Part shown: one piece after another, positions 32,823 through 44,933 of the stretch
Position numbering within the stretch: the first letter of the stretch is position 1
Layout of the letters: each line of letters begins with the position of its first letter
NCBI GenBank assembly: GCA_002794785.1
Contig: NBBA01000010.1
Location: 1,612,001-1,676,000, forward strand
From: Coniferiporia sulphurascens
Lineage: Eukaryota; Basidiomycota; Agaricomycetes; Hymenochaetales; Hymenochaetaceae
Direction of reading: 5' to 3'
DNA: 64,000 bases
The notes under the pieces: generated by a model
Seen by the model: the letters and a program-made list of their open reading frames with translations, nothing else
What the model was told of the DNA's origin: nothing
Databases searched by the model: none
Made by a program: the position numbers and the translations under genes

Positions 32823-35346
32823 TCAGGCGAAAACCCACATCGAACTGATCACATCCGTTTGTACTTCACTATCTCTCTCATCCTCTTCAGTGACGGCCTT
32901 TCCCGTCCGTACAACCAGCGGTTTCGCGAGTTCTAATTCGGCTAGTGCCGGTTCCCGCTTGATCTTGCGATTCATCTCTGTGTCAAAGAGCTACTCATCA
33001 AGATATTAACAGAAGATCAGGACGTCGATATTGTGGAGCAGCCCTACCGTTGCGTATGTGTGGTCCAGGAAGTCCTCCATACCGTACACGTTGCGCGTAA
33101 ATGCTGCCTCAAGCACACGCGCAAGCGTTGCGACAGAACTGTGATAGTGATATCGGTGTGTCGCCAACTCCCACAAAGACGACTGCAGTGCACCCGTTTG
33201 CGTCGGATTCGTCTCGGCAGCGAGAAACGGATCTATGCCACATGCAATTTCAGTTTTGGTATACAAATAAATTTTCACCAGAGGATACACACCAATAGCC
33301 TCGGAATTCTGATCCGAATCGGATTCAGCACGATGAATCATAGTCATGAGTGCGGGGTGGCGCTTAAGAATGTTGTATGTGAACGGAATGGCCATGATGA
33401 TTGCCGCGGGTGGTGCGCTTAAGGAGAGACGCGCAAGTCGTTTTACGAAGGAAGCGAGAAGCGTCGCGGGAAGGTGACTACAGTACCGAAGAAAATGAGC
33501 ACCATGCAAATCGGCAAGCAATCAAAACCGATGAACGGGCTGGAAAGTAAAAAGTAACATACGAAGAACTTAAGAACAGCTCGGTAAGCCGGAAGAAGCG
33601 TGCGCGATACCGAAGGTGCAATACGTTGCGGTCTAGGAATGCATATAGGCGCGTATAGAACTGAGGGTAGTCGCTAGAACACAGAGGTGCAAGATAAATC
33701 AGGAGAAGCAAACAATTAAAGGACAATGGACATTTACAGATTATACTCTCGCATGAGAACGAAGAGAGCGTTAAGTGCGAGCAATCCAACACTTCCGCCT
33801 AAGATAGTCGTGATGAAACCGGTCAATCACAGAATTGATTTCTTGCTCGCAATGAATGACTCACCGTGGTCGACACAACCGGCAACCCAGTCCATGACGA
33901 GTACGGCGCGCGTGAGGTACGGAAGCACACCATGATGTAACACCGTCAGGGCGCGCGAGACAAGAGCCAGACGCATCCGTTCTTCCTCTTCCTGCTCTCC
34001 GCCTTTTTCGCCATTTGAAGCAAGGGCGACGCCGGATAGATGAGGCAGGAGAGCAAGCCAGCTGCGCGTGAAGACTGCGCGGTGAGCGATGGGAGTGTGA
34101 AGTTGCGCATGTATGGAGAGTGTGTGCAGCCGGCGACCTTTTCCGGCACCGTTTTTCTGTTTTGACACTTTCGTGTCTTTTGACGGATTCGTATCCTCAA
34201 AAAATAAACGCCAGTCATCTTCCCCTTTGTCCTGCTCGCCACCGTCATCGCTCTCACTTTCAGATTCAGACCTAGATTCCGAGTTCGAAGAAAGTTTATT
34301 GCTACGCCTTAGCTTTGGCTTTGTGTTCAGTTCTTCAATCCAGAACTGTGGCTTCTGTGCCTTTAGCGGAGGATTCGAACCGGAAGAGATAGTATCGGCA
34401 GAAGGCATGCCGGTGAGCTTTTCAAGGATAGAAAGCGCATTAGCAGGCAAGAAGGGGTGGGCAGAAATGAGGACTGGGTTCTCTAAAAGAGTACTGAAGA
34501 TAAATTCAGTATTACGAACACCTTTCACGTCTCGAAGGGGGTGGGGAGGGGGGATTGGAGTAATATGGATTTTCACTTACGCAGTTTCCCGAAGGAAGAA
34601 CCACCTGATGTCTGTGTAGACATTAAGCCAGGTATCGAGGAAAAGGTCGCGTACGTCAATATTAAGCACTTCGCCCCCTCCCGCGATATCCGTGTCTTTT
34701 TCGTCTTTCAGGTCCTTCGTATTCCTTTTTCTGACTCGAGACGCACGCGGAGATGCGGGGCAAGTGAGCAACGCGTGGACAATTTTTTTGAAAAGCGGAA
34801 CGTCGAAATGCAGGATTGCGGCCGAAGAAGAAGCTTCGCCAGACTTGCCGATGGACGAGGAGAGTTGGCGAAGGAGTGAGAATAGTATTTTAAGAGACGA
34901 TATCTAACATAAGTGGGAAATATGCATCAGAGGCAGATGCAGCATAGATACGAACACACCCGTAAAGTCTTCTCCTCGTCGCTGAGCAGCGCACATAGCA
35001 GCTCGACGAAGGCTGCAAGGCGTGCTACGATCCATGTGCGAACGAGCTTCCTGTCGCCGCTTTCATCCGCGCTCACGGTCAATATCCCCTTCTGGGATAT
35101 GAGCGTGAAAAGACGGTAGAGAGCGAAAATGGCCTTAAGGGTGACCTCCGCGTCCTCGTCAGGCGGTGCGACGGCAATATGAAGGAGGTCTGCGAGCGGG
35201 TTAAGGGATGCATCGGCGGCCAGTGCAGCGGAGATGGAGGACTCGAGCGCGGTGATGGTCTGCAGCAGCGACGAAGACGCATAGCTAGACGCACTCGTCT
35301 TTTGCTTTTTGGACGGCGGCAGCGAGCTGCTCACTTTTGGGGTCAT
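32823..35346 (-). CDS. NOC4: Nucleolar complex protein 4 (CBF/Mak21 domain)
   Basis: Noc4 works with Nop14 in the nucleolus in assembly and export of the small ribosomal subunit. The C-terminal CBF/Mak21 domain is clear: YPQFYTRLYAFLDRNVLHL, HLPATLLASFVKRLARLSL, PPAAIIMAIPFTYNILKRHP, ALQSSLWELATHRYHYHSSV, FTRNVYGMEDFLDHTYAT, and the tail LFDTEMNRKIKREPAL. The N-terminal half is helical (PLADLLHIAVAPPDEDAEVT) with an acidic, Ser-rich insert (ESRSESESESDDGGEQDKG). About seven short introns are needed. The start at 35,346 is the first ATG of the coding frame. The stop is at 32,823-32,825. It is transcribed away from the BTB/CAP-Gly gene, sharing a 484-base intergenic region, and lies in tandem behind eIF2-alpha. 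Confidence 0.92.
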
Positions 35347-35830
35347 TAGTGCGCGAAGCGCAGAAGAAAGTGAAGTAAAATTAGAGTTAAGCAAAATATG
35401 CAAGTGACTAGTCACGTGCACAGCGTTACTTGAGTTTCGGATACGAGTCTTTCCCTACTTTTTTGTTGTATTCAATGATTGTGCTGTATCTCTTGAGGGA
35501 GAAGGGGAAGAGACGGCGCAGTGTGTCTTTCGTGTGAGTTTTATGCCTTTGAGCAGATGTTGCGCTGTGCAAGACCGGGTTACACAGATAAAAATCAAAA
35601 AATATGGAATAAATGCGCAGCATGTGACTTGTCACCTCGTGTCGACGTTGGCTGTCTCTCGTCGTCCTTGTCTCCAGCTCGTCGTTGTTCTCGTCGTCGT
35701 TGTCCCACCGCACACTGTGCGCAAGCAATATACCCTGGTTTCCTGATTTTCAACCCGCCCCTTTCTCTCCTGTTTACTCTCTGGTCTCTTTTGGGTTTGC
35801 TCGTTTTCTGGTTTATCTTGCATTACAAAC
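35347..35830. promoter_or_regulatory. Bidirectional promoter region between NOC4 and the BTB/CAP-Gly gene
   Basis: The 484 bases separate two start codons facing away from each other. The region has pyrimidine-rich tracts with TCGTCGT repeats at about 35,685-35,700, common near fungal transcription starts. No TATA box is obvious. Shared regulation is an inference. Confidence 0.5.
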
Positions 35831-38800
35831 ATGGTCGCTGCCCCCACGCAGCCGCCTCAGCGTCCTCCTGCGCTCCTCGAGGCGACGAAGAGGTCGACAG
35901 CAGCGTGGCAGGATGACCTCCAATCTCTGTTCCATCGTGCAAAAGATCGCTTCCCCGACGTCGTCTGGGATCTCGTCGACGAGGATGCCGCAGACGACGC
36001 CAACGCCGATGAGGTCTGGGGACATAAAGGTAAGCGCACCCAGCCAACTTTGTTACTGTCAATTCACTTATCATCATCAGCTATCGTGTATGCGCGTGCT
36101 CCACCGAGTTTTCAGGCTCGCTACTTTTCCTTTCGCCCGGCGCCCATCGCGTCTCCTCAGCCTTATGCAGCCTCTCCGTCGCCGTCGATTCCGATGCCGA
36201 CGACTTCAGCACTTTCTCTCAACCTCGGCGTTGAGTTTCCATACTCCGCGTCGCTTCGCTCTGGTTCACCCTCTCACTTTCGCTCTGCTTCTCCGGCACC
36301 ATCCGTTATCGGCGCGCTCACGCGTATCCCATTAGCCCATAATCCTGCACTCTTTGCAAACGAGCTCGAGTATCTTTATACAGGCAAGGGTTTCGGTGCT
36401 GCGTTTGAATTCCTCTTCGACGCGAATGAGAAAGGTGCGGAGGGCGACGCAGATGCCGAAGAGGCTCGTATCGATAAGTTTCGCAAGGACCTTGTATTCA
36501 TGTGGAGATCTCGTCTTTATTCGGATGTGCGCATTGAGCTTCACGGCGATATGTCTTCTACTCCCTCCCCCGCTGAAGAGGAAACCACGGCTGTATTCTC
36601 CTCGCATCGTTTTATACTTGTTACTCGTTCACCATATTTTTACGACCAGCTAGTCACCTATGGTCTTAAGAACGCGCCGGCGCCTGGTGAGCCTGCAACA
36701 GTTCGTCTACCCGCCCCACCCTTCACTCCTCCCGCTTTACACTTCATGCTCGGATTTCTCTACTCTGGCACGCTTAATTTCTCGAATCGCACCTATGATC
36801 TCGACACAGCCTTTGCTATCCTTTGCTCTGCGAACTACCTTCAACTACAGACGCTTCACGACGAGGTGCAGGCACGCCTCGTGCAAGAAATGCTTCACGG
36901 ACTTTTTCATGCATTCCTGGAATTTGCTGAGTACGAACGCATCACTGGCGGACGCTGGGGCACCGGCGGCTGCCGATGTAAGCAGTGCGCGCGGCGCGCG
37001 CCGCGTACGCTTCTCTTTGCTGTGCGTCCTGATGTGCAGAATGTATACCTTGAACGCGGCGCGCGTCGAGCGCTGGTCGGGCTTTTTGGTGAGGGCTGGT
37101 GTACGGCTGAGTTTGCTGCCCTCCCTCAGAAGACGAAGGATGGACTACTCACAGGTCTCGCAAAACGCACTTTACCTGCAAATGTGTTTCCTCTATTATT
37201 TGCCGCCCATGCGGCTTTGCGGCGCCTTGGATCGGTGCGGGACGCCTGGGCAGATGGCATCCGTGATATGGTCACAACTGCACGGGGCGTCATTGACAAT
37301 GTCCTTTGTAGCGAGCCAGATAAATGTTTTAGTGAACATGAGTGGATTGACATCCTAGAGAATGATGGTCTGGGAAGATTTGAAGATGGCGAACGTGTTG
37401 AATGGACAATGGATGCAGTCCGGAGGGGTATGTCGGAGTCGAATGCCGGAGTACTCTATCAAGTAGGCCATACAATTTTCTTCTCTAATATATGCTGACT
37501 CATTATCGCTATTCAGACGCTCGTCTCTTCTATATTACTTCGCCCTCACCCTACCGAACCCAATGAATCGCTTCTTTCAAGCATTTCACAAATCCGCGTG
37601 CAAGTTGAGCAGACACGCATGGACATCATACGGTGGCTACGGCGACGTTGGGTTGGTGTACGGCAAGAAGGTGGTTTTGATGCTCTTGAGAGCTGGTCAC
37701 TAAAGGAGATCAGTCATGGTTAGTCGCACGAGTCTATTTCCAACATCCCGGGCATCTAAATTGATACGCTTGGCACGCGCGACAGAAATTGACGTTCCGG
37801 TCGAAGACCTTACCCCCGTCATTGCACCGGCGCGCGGCCCGCCTACACGTACTGGTCTGCGTCCAACGCTTAGCAAGGTTGATGATACCACGGACCGAGA
37901 CAGCATGAGCACAAGTCACTCACTTCGCGCCAGTGTTCTCAACAAGAACATGGCGCGCACTAATAATAATAGCGGTGGCGGCACTGGCGTCCCACTTGCG
38001 CCGCCTATGCGAAGTACCACGCGCAGTCTTGCATCAAGTCGTATGTCATCAAGGCTGTCTGCAAGTACGACCGCGACGGAACGCGAGCGCAAGGAGTCGC
38101 GTCCGGACTCAAAGCTTGCGCCTGTCTCCCCGCGCACTCGTAGTTCAGCCATGGATATCGACGCGAGTGCCGATGAGCCACAGGGGGTCCAGGTCTTAAC
38201 ATAACAGATTCGCAGAACTCTACGCCCTCCGCAGATGCCAGTCGGAGAGATACCAGTGACACAGTTAGCATCGCCAGCGTTCATCAAACAAGTGTCATCA
38301 GTGTGCAGCGACCCAAATCTATCGCCAACTCTACACGATCGCATGCGTCAACAATCCGCCGGAATACCGGCGCCGCAAATGCGACGCTTCGCCCCCCTCG
38401 CTCTCCTGCCCGCCCGACTTCTGCAGCATCGGTTTTGTCGACAGTTAGCAAGAGTGAAGCATCAACCACGTCAACATCTGTATTCAAAACCCCACGCGAG
38501 TCTATGTCCCGCTCGCGAAAGATTTCGTCAACCTCAACTATTTCGAACTTGTCCGTTCGCAGTGGTGCATCGCGCTCGCCACGCATGCCCGCTCCCGTTT
38601 TATCTTCTAGTAGGCCGCGTCGGTCATCAGAGACGGGCTCAGTAGCAACACCGGGCGCGCCGCGTATACGAAAGGTATCGACCGCTTCCACGTCGACCGC
38701 AACTCCTGGGGGTAAGACGCTTGTGGAAAGACGGTCACCGTCAGCAGCATCGATACGTTCAACGACGTCACATTCACCACCGATGAAGCGTACAGCCATC

Positions 38801-39640
38801 AAAAAATCGCCCTCTACAGAAGACAAGAAGTCTACAGGCATGAACACGAAAAGACTAAGCAAGCCGGGCAAGCCGTTGTCACCAGACAAACCACTCCCGA
38901 GGATGCCCTCAAAAGAGAATGTGGATCCCGACGGGCCTACAAACACAAGCAGTACGCTGACAGTGAAAGGAAAGGCGCGCGCAGACACGATCACCGCCGC
39001 TAACAAGTCCGCACGATCGAGTGGCGAAGGGTCCAGCGCGACCCGTCGCACGTTGAAACGAAAAGAGTCGAACGACACGATTACTATTGCTCGCGTCCCT
39101 GCCCTGAAGGAAAAGGTAGGAGCCGAGGGCACACCGGGTGAGGTAATTGGCTCGCTGCAGCCGCGTGGTGCGACACTCGATATCGGTATTCCGTGCATTA
39201 TCTCGTCGAAGCGGAAACGCTTCCGTGCTTTTGCACGCTACATTGGTGAAGTGGAGGGCGAGCGCGGGCCTTGGGTTGGAGTCGAGGTGCCTTTGGGCGA
39301 TACATGGGCAGGTGAACAACTCGAGGGCCAGGGCCGCCAGTGGCACGACGGCTCATGGGGCGGAATACGCTACTTTGAGGTTGGCGCGACCGCCTCCGAA
39401 TGGGGCGATGATGACCGTGCTGCACGCCGTCGTCGTGTTGATTGGATGAATGGTAATGGTGCAGGCCAAAAGGGCACGAAGCGTGAGGGCGACCAGCTGA
39501 GTCTGAGCGTCGAGCGCAGGAAACGCTTTCGTAGCGCGTCCCCGTCGGTGTCTGACATGTCCGGCGCGGAGTATAGGGGCCTTTTTGTGAGGCCTCAACA
39601 AGTATTATATGTTGTGGACGCTGTTGGATCGGATCTATGA
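35831..39640 (+). CDS. BTB/POZ domain protein with a C-terminal CAP-Gly domain
   Basis: The N-terminal half holds a BTB/POZ fold: LYSDVRIELHG, HRFILVTRSPYFYDQLVTYG and PPALHFMLGFLYSGTLNF, followed by BACK-like helices. The middle is 400 residues of Ser/Thr/Arg-rich disordered sequence. The C-terminus is a CAP-Gly module: KRFRAFARYIGEV, GPWVGVEVPLG, HDGSWGGIRYFEV and GLFVRPQQV. The usual GKNDG signature is changed to QWHDGS. CAP-Gly domains bind the C-termini of tubulin and end-binding proteins, and BTB domains dimerise or recruit cullin 3, so a microtubule-linked adaptor is a reasonable inference. Exons: 35,831-36,029, 36,081-37,462, 37,517-37,718 and from 37,786. The frame changes between QGVQ and ITDSQNSTPS at about 38,167-38,207. 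Either a 41-nt intron (38,167-38,207) or a missing G in the G5 run at 38,183-38,187 restores it. Confidence 0.85.
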
Positions 39641-40213
39641 TACTGAAAGTTGATAACTTGGATGGCAATTCTTTACTCTACTCATATATTTAGTCACTCC
39701 TTTATCGCGCTTGCGAAAACCCAGTTGAAAACACTCGTTTAGTTTCTCAATATACGAAATTCACATTCCAAACATAATATTTGAACTGAGACTATTGAGA
39801 AGTGCTATGTGAAGGGAGAGCAGCTTACAGTGACGCGATTTAATATACAATGCGTGGGTGGACGGAGCCAAAAGCGAAAAGAAAGCAAAAAAGACAGCGC
39901 AACATACTACGGTGGTACAATGGGGTATCCGACCAAAAAGAAAACAAAAACGACTAGCGAACGAGACAACAGAATACAAATGAGCGCCTGTAGCGCGGTA
40001 TTTGCGCCCGAAAATCTATCTACGTACGTATTTCAATACTCCCCAGGCACTTCCCGGCAGAACTCATGTCCGTAGTAATGTCCGACAGCGCTGGAGAAAA
40101 ATTATCTCTCCCTCAAATAAGATAAAGGTCAAGTTGTAAAAGCTTGCAGTGACGTGCCCCGTCGTACAATTTTGGTTCGCATCTGAAGGAGTTAACAGAA
40201 TCCAACCCATGGA
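39641..40213. other. Convergent 3' flanks
   Basis: It lies between the stops of the BTB/CAP-Gly gene and white collar 1. AT-rich, no gene seen. Confidence 0.6.
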
Positions 40214-43200
40214 TTACCATGTCGTTGCTCGCATGGTTCGCATTTGTCGGTGCTGACAACGATGCTCTTCAAGCGCGGCAATTTCTTCGCGCAACTTGCG
40301 GTTTGCAAACTTAAGCTGTTGTAACTCGTATTGCCAAGACGACTCGCTCCGCGGCTCTAGCTCTGCAAATAAGTTTGCATCTAGCGCACCGAGTATACAT
40401 GCTGATGATGTACCGCGCGAGTCACGATACCGGAGGGAAGGTTGCTGGTGTGGAAAGGGTGCGGGGTGGAAGGACGAGGCGTCCCCATTCGACTGAGATT
40501 GAACGTGGGTGTAATGGTTTGAATGAGCAACGGATGCCTCGTAAGGAATATTTGATTGCGAGGTGTAACTACCAGGAGGGCAAGGCATGCATGTAAGTGG
40601 AGTACTTGAAGAGGAATCAACATCAAGCAGCTTGAACTGTACAATGGCTTGCTGAGTGCCCGTCGCGGACCCTTTTGCAGATGCAAACACGATGACGTTC
40701 ATCCGGATAGTTTTGTTGTCGCGTGTCTTCATGCAAACGGACAGTTTTTGCGACCCGTCCGAGTCCATATCCATAGAGATGGGCACGGAGTCGTTGCTCC
40801 CAGGACTTGCGTTAAGGTCTTCACAATCCGCTGTACATGCTCGCTCGATCGCTGAGCGGACTTGAGCTACCGATGCACAGGCGTCCGGTTGTCCAGGTAC
40901 GCCGCTATCACATTCCTGCACAAAGTCACGTATGGCACGCCCAATGACCTCACCCGCACCCCACCCAAGCACATCGCGTACCCCTGCACTTGCAACAAGG
41001 AAAAGTCCATCAGCACATAACATTGCCCAAAACTCGCGTTCATGTTCCACAGTGTTCCCCAGACCACCCGGGGACTTCATCTGCGCGCTTCCGTCTGTTC
41101 CTCGCGACCACCTTGGAACATCGTCTTCAGAAGGGTACCTGGCAGCAGAGCCAGGGTTAGACGTGAGAACAGTAGAAGGTACGGGTGCAGCAAGCCCGCC
41201 CACCCTTTCAATGGCGCCCCATCGGAGACTCGGGACTGCACATGTACGTCCACTGAGAACAATAGCCTTACGACCCTTTCCTGGCTCGACGTGCAGCCGC
41301 CCGAGGCACTCGACCCACGTGTACGCACCGTCCTTCACGCGCATGCGGAAGAGTAGGTTAATCGTGCGTCGAGACGGAGTGCGAGAGGGTGGTAGGTGTT
41401 GTGAGCGGGAGACTTCAGAGCTACAATCGGTACCAGACATAGTGCCAGATGACTGATCTTGGCCCTCCCCTGGTGCAGGTCCGTTTCCGGAAGCGGAGCA
41501 GCCCTCCTTGAGCTCGCGCAAAAGGGGTACTAAATCACTGGGGTGGCAGAAGTCACCCACACAACGCCCAATAAGTTCGTCGGGAGCGTAGCCAAGCACG
41601 CGAGCTACGCCCGGTGACACATAAAGGAAGTGACCTTTTAGTGAGAGCACATGCACAAAATCCGGTGCGTATTCGAGAAGTAGTAAATGCAACCACTGGT
41701 GTGTGTCGCGAGCGTCGGGACGCCCATCGCTATATGCCGGATCTGCAGTTGACTGAGTTTGTGAGATCGCATTTGGGATGGAGGTAAAGGAGGAAGAAGA
41801 GGGATAATGAGAGACATTGCAAGAGGAGGTAAGTTTAACGGAGGACTGGAAGGATGCGTCGGTAAGTAGCGTGCGGAGCGTTTTGCCTATACCCCTTGCG
41901 CTGCGCTCCGCGGGCGTTAATACTTGCGCAGTACTGTTGATATCGTTCAAGTAGCCATCCTGAGCACGCTGGGGGAGGTGGGTTGGGTGTTCATGAAGAT
42001 CGACCTGAAAGCCAACATGGTAGGCTATTTCCGTACCGCCCTCCGTGGCCGGAATAGGTACAATGGATAGGCGGTTGACGAATGGACGGCCGTCCTTACG
42101 GTAGTTGATGAGGCTGACCTGAACTTCACGATCCGATTGCACTGCGAAGCGTAGTGCGCGAACTGACCCGTCCGACGTAAAGCGGCGCGTATCGCCGCGC
42201 TGCACGCAGCCGCCTGGTGCCTGCAAGAAGCGGCAGTTGCGACCAACCACCTCGTCCTCCGTATAGCCTGTGAGCTTACAAAACGTGGGTGAAGCATACA
42301 CTATCGGCGTATCGAAACGGCGCACATCCGCGACGACAAATGCACAGGTAAGATCAACAGGTCCGAGAGCAATACGCGGGTTTGCGCGTGTCGCGACACG
42401 ACCTAGTATATTCAGCATGTCGAAGCCTGACTGGGAGTAGACAGGGATCCCGGCAGTTGGCGCAGATGGCCGGGGTGCATGTATGTGTGGAAGCTGCAAG
42501 CCCCCTGGAGATATTGCTGTTGATACATCTGCGCTTGCGTTATCGGTCGGAGTCGGGGGTGCTGGTCGCGAGTCATCTGGAGCCGCTTCATGTGCAGAGA
42601 CAAACGCTTCGTCGTCAGTGGCGCGCTGTTCCTGTTCCCGCTGTGGCTCCGTGGATATATACCCGAAAGGCGACGTCGCCTGCTTCTCATGAACAGGCGT
42701 CGGCGTCGACGTCGGTGCCGGGGGGGAACGTGCGTTTTGTTGTGGATAAGTCTCCTCTGTAATTGTATAATATTTCCTGAATAAACACGATCAACATCGA
42801 CAGACGATAAGGAAAATGAAAGGAGGTAACTATATTGACGTACGTCGGCTGCCACTGGCGGGGCTTCTCGTATCCGTACGCCGCGTCGAAGTTGAAGGCG
42901 GATGCGCCGCCGGCGAGGGGAACAGGTAGGGCACCCGCAGACGGAAGAACCTCCGCACCGCCGCCGGGCGCAAGCGTCCCGAGCCCGCCGAGTAAAAACG
43001 AGGGCATCTGGAACAAACCCCTACCTCCGCGGTCCCCGCTTCTGCTCTGTGCATCCGCGGTCGCCGTGGCCATCGAGGCATCGTTGATAGTGCTGCTGGC
43101 AGTCGATGGGTAGGCGTAGTAGTTCCCCATACGTTCTCCCCCAGAGGTCGGTGTCGGTGCGTAACCATTATGGTAACCTTTTGAACCCGTTTCTATCGCC

Positions 43201-43442
43201 GCTTGCGCGGGTATGGACGGAGACACGGAGGACACGCCATAAGCGCCGTATGCAGCACAGGCGTGTTGCTGCTGCTGCTCGTAGTGACCGTGCTGGAAGT
43301 AGGGGTCTCCACCACTCACTGGGTATGACAACGATTGGGGTAGCGATTGCGAGAAAGATAGCGACCGGGAGTGCGGGTGTAGAACGTGGCCCTGCGCAGC
43401 AACGGGCGGCGGGTCGGGCTCGGACATGTACGAGAACGGCAT
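40214..43442 (-). CDS. wc-1: White collar 1 blue-light photoreceptor, basidiomycete type
   Basis: A flavin-binding nuclear photoreceptor that pairs with white collar 2 to drive light-responsive genes. The LOV domain has FVVADVRRFDTPIVYASPTF and the adduct-forming cysteine in GRNCRFLQAPGG, followed by VNRLSIVPIPATEGGTEIAY. Two more PAS domains follow: PDFVHVLSLKGHFLYVSPGV and FWAMLCADGLFLVASAGV with VLGWGAGEVIGRAI. The C-terminus is a short coiled coil (LKFANRKLREEIAALEEH) and lacks the GATA zinc finger of the ascomycete protein, as known for other basidiomycetes; DNA binding is thought to be supplied by WC-2. The N-terminal exon (ATG 43,442) is rich in Gln, Ser, Pro and Gly. One intron at about 42,755-42,840 joins QWQPTY to ETYPQQNARSPP. 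Stop 40,214-40,216. Confidence 0.94.
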
Positions 43443-44181
43443 CGTTGGAGGTAAACGGAATGCCTCCCTTGGGATTCTCTACGTTATTGGCGGGGGGAGT
43501 CGACAGCTGCGTCCGAGTTGTCGTTGTGACAGACTGGAGATCTAAATAACAGGTGGAACGGAGTCCAGTACGGCATGCAGCGTCGCGTAGTGTGTAGGTA
43601 CCCGTTGGTCCGGTCCTTAAAATTTTCTGTCTGTTGAATCGACGACTGGGACGCGAGGGCTGCCCACGACGTCGTCGCAGGATGGAGAGCGGTATGAGGG
43701 GGAGACGAGAGAAACGAGGGAGAAACGCGACGCGGCCTAGCAGCGGGGACTCGGGCTGGCCGTATCCGTGTCTCATCGGCGCCAAGGTTCCATACGATCT
43801 CGTCACAACAACACATTCAGTTTGCAGAAGATCAGCCAGACATCGTTTTCATATTTCATATTTCATATTCGCGAATACAACACGTCGCAGCTATACTAGG
43901 TACTGCTAGTGCCTGAAATATAATAAAAAGGTGTCCCACCGACTCGAGGCAGCAGCCGCTCTCAGACGCGCATCCCGCCAGTACAAAAAATGAAGAGGAA
44001 GATGGTATGTCAATCTTTGCCCCGTTTCCCCTAGCCGCCGCCCATCTTGTCGGGCGGCGTAGTGAATAATAGGGCATGCCAGAAAACTCAATTTCACGCT
44101 CACACGCACACCACGCACAACCGCGCATCGATATCAATGCATACACAATACAGAGGGGTCTCTCATAGCACAAGCAAGTGT
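43443..44181. other. Intergenic, wc-1 promoter and RPL10 3' flank
   Basis: No gene. AT-rich patches flank 43,845-43,930. Light-responsive elements could be expected here, but I cannot point to a defined site. Confidence 0.5.
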
Positions 44182-44933
44182 CTACGCCTTGAGCTGAGCA
44201 CGGAGGTTGGCTTCGAGAGGGCCCCTCGGGCGGATAAATTGCACATACGCGCCATCCCTGAGAAAAGAGAAGATCAATAACCGTCGCTAAAAATGAACCG
44301 ATAACACGCACTGAATGACAAGTTTGTCCTCCTTGAGCTTCGGATAGTTCTCACGGTCGACGTTGGTAAATCCCCACTTCTTCGAAACAATAATTTTTTG
44401 ACGACCGGGGAACTTGTAGCGAGCGCGGCGCAGGGCCTCCTGGATAACGGGTGCATTGGAGTCCTTGCAACGGATGCTGAGGATAATCTGGCCAATGTTT
44501 ACGCGCGCGGCGGTACCATAGGGCTTGCCCCAGGCACCACGCATGCCCGTTTGCAGGCGATCGGCGCCTGCACACGAAAGCATCTTGTTGATGCGCAATA
44601 CATGGAACGGATGCACACGAACGCGCATATGGAAGGCGTCCTTGCCAGCAACCTTGGTCACATACTTGTTTGCGCAAATGCGCGCAGCTTCAAGCGCCTC
44701 AGAGGATAACTGCTCGTATTCGTCCGAGACCAAATGACAGCAGAAGGGGAAATCATCGACGGACGCGCGCTTACGGCCAAGGTCGAAAATACGGATCTGC
44801 GACAGGATGAATACAGACCGAGCCAGGCGACCTATGGGCGTACCTTGGAGTCGGGAACACCACGGTTGTAGCGCGATTTGGGATAGGGCTTGTTTTTGCA
44901 GTAACGGTAGCAGCGGGCGGGACGGCGACCCAT
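44182..44933 (-). CDS. RPL10: 60S ribosomal protein uL16 (L10)
   Basis: An essential large-subunit protein near the peptidyl transferase centre and the corridor of tRNAs. The N-terminal exon is [18 protein letters not shown] plus [12 protein letters not shown]. An intron of about 47 nt follows, then [73 protein letters not shown] and [15 protein letters not shown]. After a second intron (donor GTGCGT after LVIQ), the last exon is [19 protein letters not shown] with stop at 44,182-44,184. Length is about 215 residues, as usual for the family. The start at 44,933 has the invariant [10 protein letters not shown]. All conserved residues I know of are intact. Confidence 0.97.

Noticed and set aside
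38284..39198. Minus-strand frame of 304 codons
   Set aside because: It is antisense to the disordered middle of the BTB/CAP-Gly gene. The plus frame continues into a clear CAP-Gly domain.
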